NCBI GenBank assembly: GCA_905182985.1
Contig: CAJJDN010000017.1
Location: forward strand, 253,992 to 317,991
Direction of reading: 5' to 3'
Source of the DNA: Paramecium sonneborni
Taxonomy: Eukaryota; Ciliophora; Oligohymenophorea; Peniculida; Parameciidae
Length of the DNA stretch: 64,000 bases
In this document: positions 62,853 through 64,000 of the stretch, in pieces
How positions within the stretch are numbered: the stretch's first letter is position 1
Layout of the letters: each line of letters starts with the position of its first letter
The notes under the pieces: model-generated
The model's input: the letters and a program-made list of their open reading frames with translations, nothing else
Databases searched by the model: none
What the model was told of the DNA's origin: nothing
Program-made: the position numbers and the translations under genes

Positions 62853-64000
62853 TCATATTTCAACTGGATCTTATAGTTAAGGTTCTTCATCATCATCATA
62901 AATTTCAAGGAATCCTTCTTATCTTTATGGAATAGCTTTCTTTCCTTATTAAGGGAAGCAGAAGCATTAAGTAGTTGGCAAAACAAATTATTTATCTTAC
63001 ATCAATTACTTTCTTTTCTCTAATTCTTCAACAACGTTATCAATATTAGTTAAAGAAACATTTTCATATTAGTCACCAGCTAAACATATGGGACTAAATA
63101 ATAAAGAAGATTTGATACTCTTTCATAGGAGTGCAATCTTCTACTGGTTTAGGTGTTGGTTAATAAGTAATATCACAAGCAAAAAGATTTAATCCTTGGA
63201 TAAATCCTTAGAAAGCATCAGTTAATTGATCCTTTCCATAGTAAAGAATGAGAGAAGGAGCTACATAATGATTAACATTCTTGAAAGATAAAGCTCCTTT
63301 TCCTTATGAATGTTCAACAATGACATCTGCTTATCTACTCTTTCTAGAATAAGCAAAATAGATATGGAACCAATCTTTGACAAAAGTCTTACCTTCTACA
63401 ATTTATCTAACTTCTGGGTTACCAGATCTATAATTAAATATTATATAAATACCCTAATTAATCAGTGTATGTATAAGTATAGAAATTAAGAGTTTAATCT
63501 CTGGTATCAAAGTAACAACTAAGAGTATCATAATTGAGTGTATCTTCACCAACTAGAGTAGATGTTAATCTGAATAATAATTAATCTTTTTCTGATGTCT
63601 TACCATTCCATTTAAACCATCCTTAAACAGAATATTATTCAGTAGTTCCAAATCTATCACCTGAATTAACTGGATTTCCATTAAATTATGAAGCTTTGGC
63701 TGATACTGCTCTAATCAAACCTTTGCTTGAACAATCCTTTTAAGGTTGAGGATTACAACTTAAACAGAAAGGATTGTATTCTTCTAATGTATCAAAGAAT
63801 GATCCTGATCCTAATCTTAAAACAGGTCTATGGAATTAACCATTAAATGAATAATATCTATTTTATGGATCTTTACCACCAACTTAGAATAATAATTATT
63901 CCATTCTTGGATGTGTAACTTTAGCTTCTAAAGTAATTGGTGCTTAATTCTCAATCTAATAGAATGCAATAGCTTTATATCTAGTATAACTGAAATAAGT
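62853..64000 (-). CDS. LamG/concanavalin-A-like lectin-fold protein, 5' end outside window
   Basis: Open from the window edge on the minus strand to TGA at 62853-62855, with 25-nt introns at 63428-63452 and 63094-63118. The visible part resembles a concanavalin A-like (laminin-G or LamG-type) beta-sandwich: VQGWFKWNG, LLFRLTSTLV, LSCYFDTRDQTLNFYTY, KDWFHIYFAYSR and LILYYGKDQLTDAFQGFIQG form the strand order typical of these domains. It is cysteine-containing (FCLSCNP) and probably extracellular or surface. The C-terminal 80 residues are acidic and lack a transmembrane helix. Similar ciliate proteins are uncharacterised. Confidence 0.6.

Noticed and set aside
1..64000. CRISPR array, tRNA, rRNA or telomere repeats
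   Set aside because: No spaced repeats, cloverleaf-like segments with TTCGA loops, rRNA-like sequence or CCCCAA/CCCAAA arrays were noticed by eye; a tRNAscan-SE run would be decisive.

Overview
The window reads as somatic (macronuclear) DNA of a ciliate, most likely Paramecium. Nearly every gene can be read only if TAA and TAG are taken as glutamine and TGA as the sole stop. Genes are cut by tiny introns, mostly 22-30 nt with GTA...TAG ends, and are packed on both strands with very short spacers (13 bp in one case) in strongly AT-rich DNA. I built the gene models by hand under this code. For most of them the total intron length makes the coding length divisible by three, and this independently supports them. 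A standard-code ORF scan sees only fragments.

Layout. 1-3.1 kb (+): the 3' part of an FBA-domain/ENGase-like gene, then a cNMP-binding-like gene. 3.1-15.3 kb (-): a Tul1-type membrane RING ligase, a dynein-stalk-like protein, a Q/K-rich coiled-coil protein, a large two-RING polyglutamine protein with a small RING relative beside it, and an alpha/beta hydrolase. 16-18.8 kb (+): a decayed EF-hand gene, then a CAMK-type kinase. 18.8-22 kb (-): a BK-like K+ channel. 22-24.8 kb (+): proteasome subunit Rpn5 and a kelch protein. 24.8-30.1 kb (-): IFT139/TTC21 and a MORN-repeat protein. 30.6-40.5 kb (+): CTNNBL1, enkurin, FEN1, a ULK-like kinase, eIF1, an LRR-like protein and an otubain-type OTU protease. 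40.5-43.8 kb (-): DNA polymerase delta catalytic subunit. 45.4 kb (+): a small Cx9C protein. 45.8-47.6 kb (-): a CDPK. 48.2-58.3 kb (+): two membrane transport-like proteins, a small unknown gene and an 1819-residue unknown protein. 58.5-59.9 kb (-): a receiver domain fused to a protein kinase. 60.6-62.8 kb (+): an MGRN1-like RING protein. 62.9-64 kb (-): a LamG-like protein that runs off the window.

The assembly has three exact direct duplications of 1088, 1128 and 586 bp. The copies of each pair are separated only by a single N, a single N and a 639-N gap respectively. They look like unmerged overlapping contig ends rather than biological duplications, and they create false partial second copies of genes.

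The genes do not form one pathway. Recurrent themes are cilia (IFT139, enkurin, possibly the dynein-stalk-like and MORN proteins), DNA replication (POLD1, FEN1), ubiquitin and proteasome (four RING proteins, OTU, Rpn5) and Ca2+/kinase signalling. The most unusual items are the receiver-kinase fusion with a broken DFG motif, the two-RING polyglutamine protein with its neighbouring relative, and the free-standing dynein-stalk-like protein.
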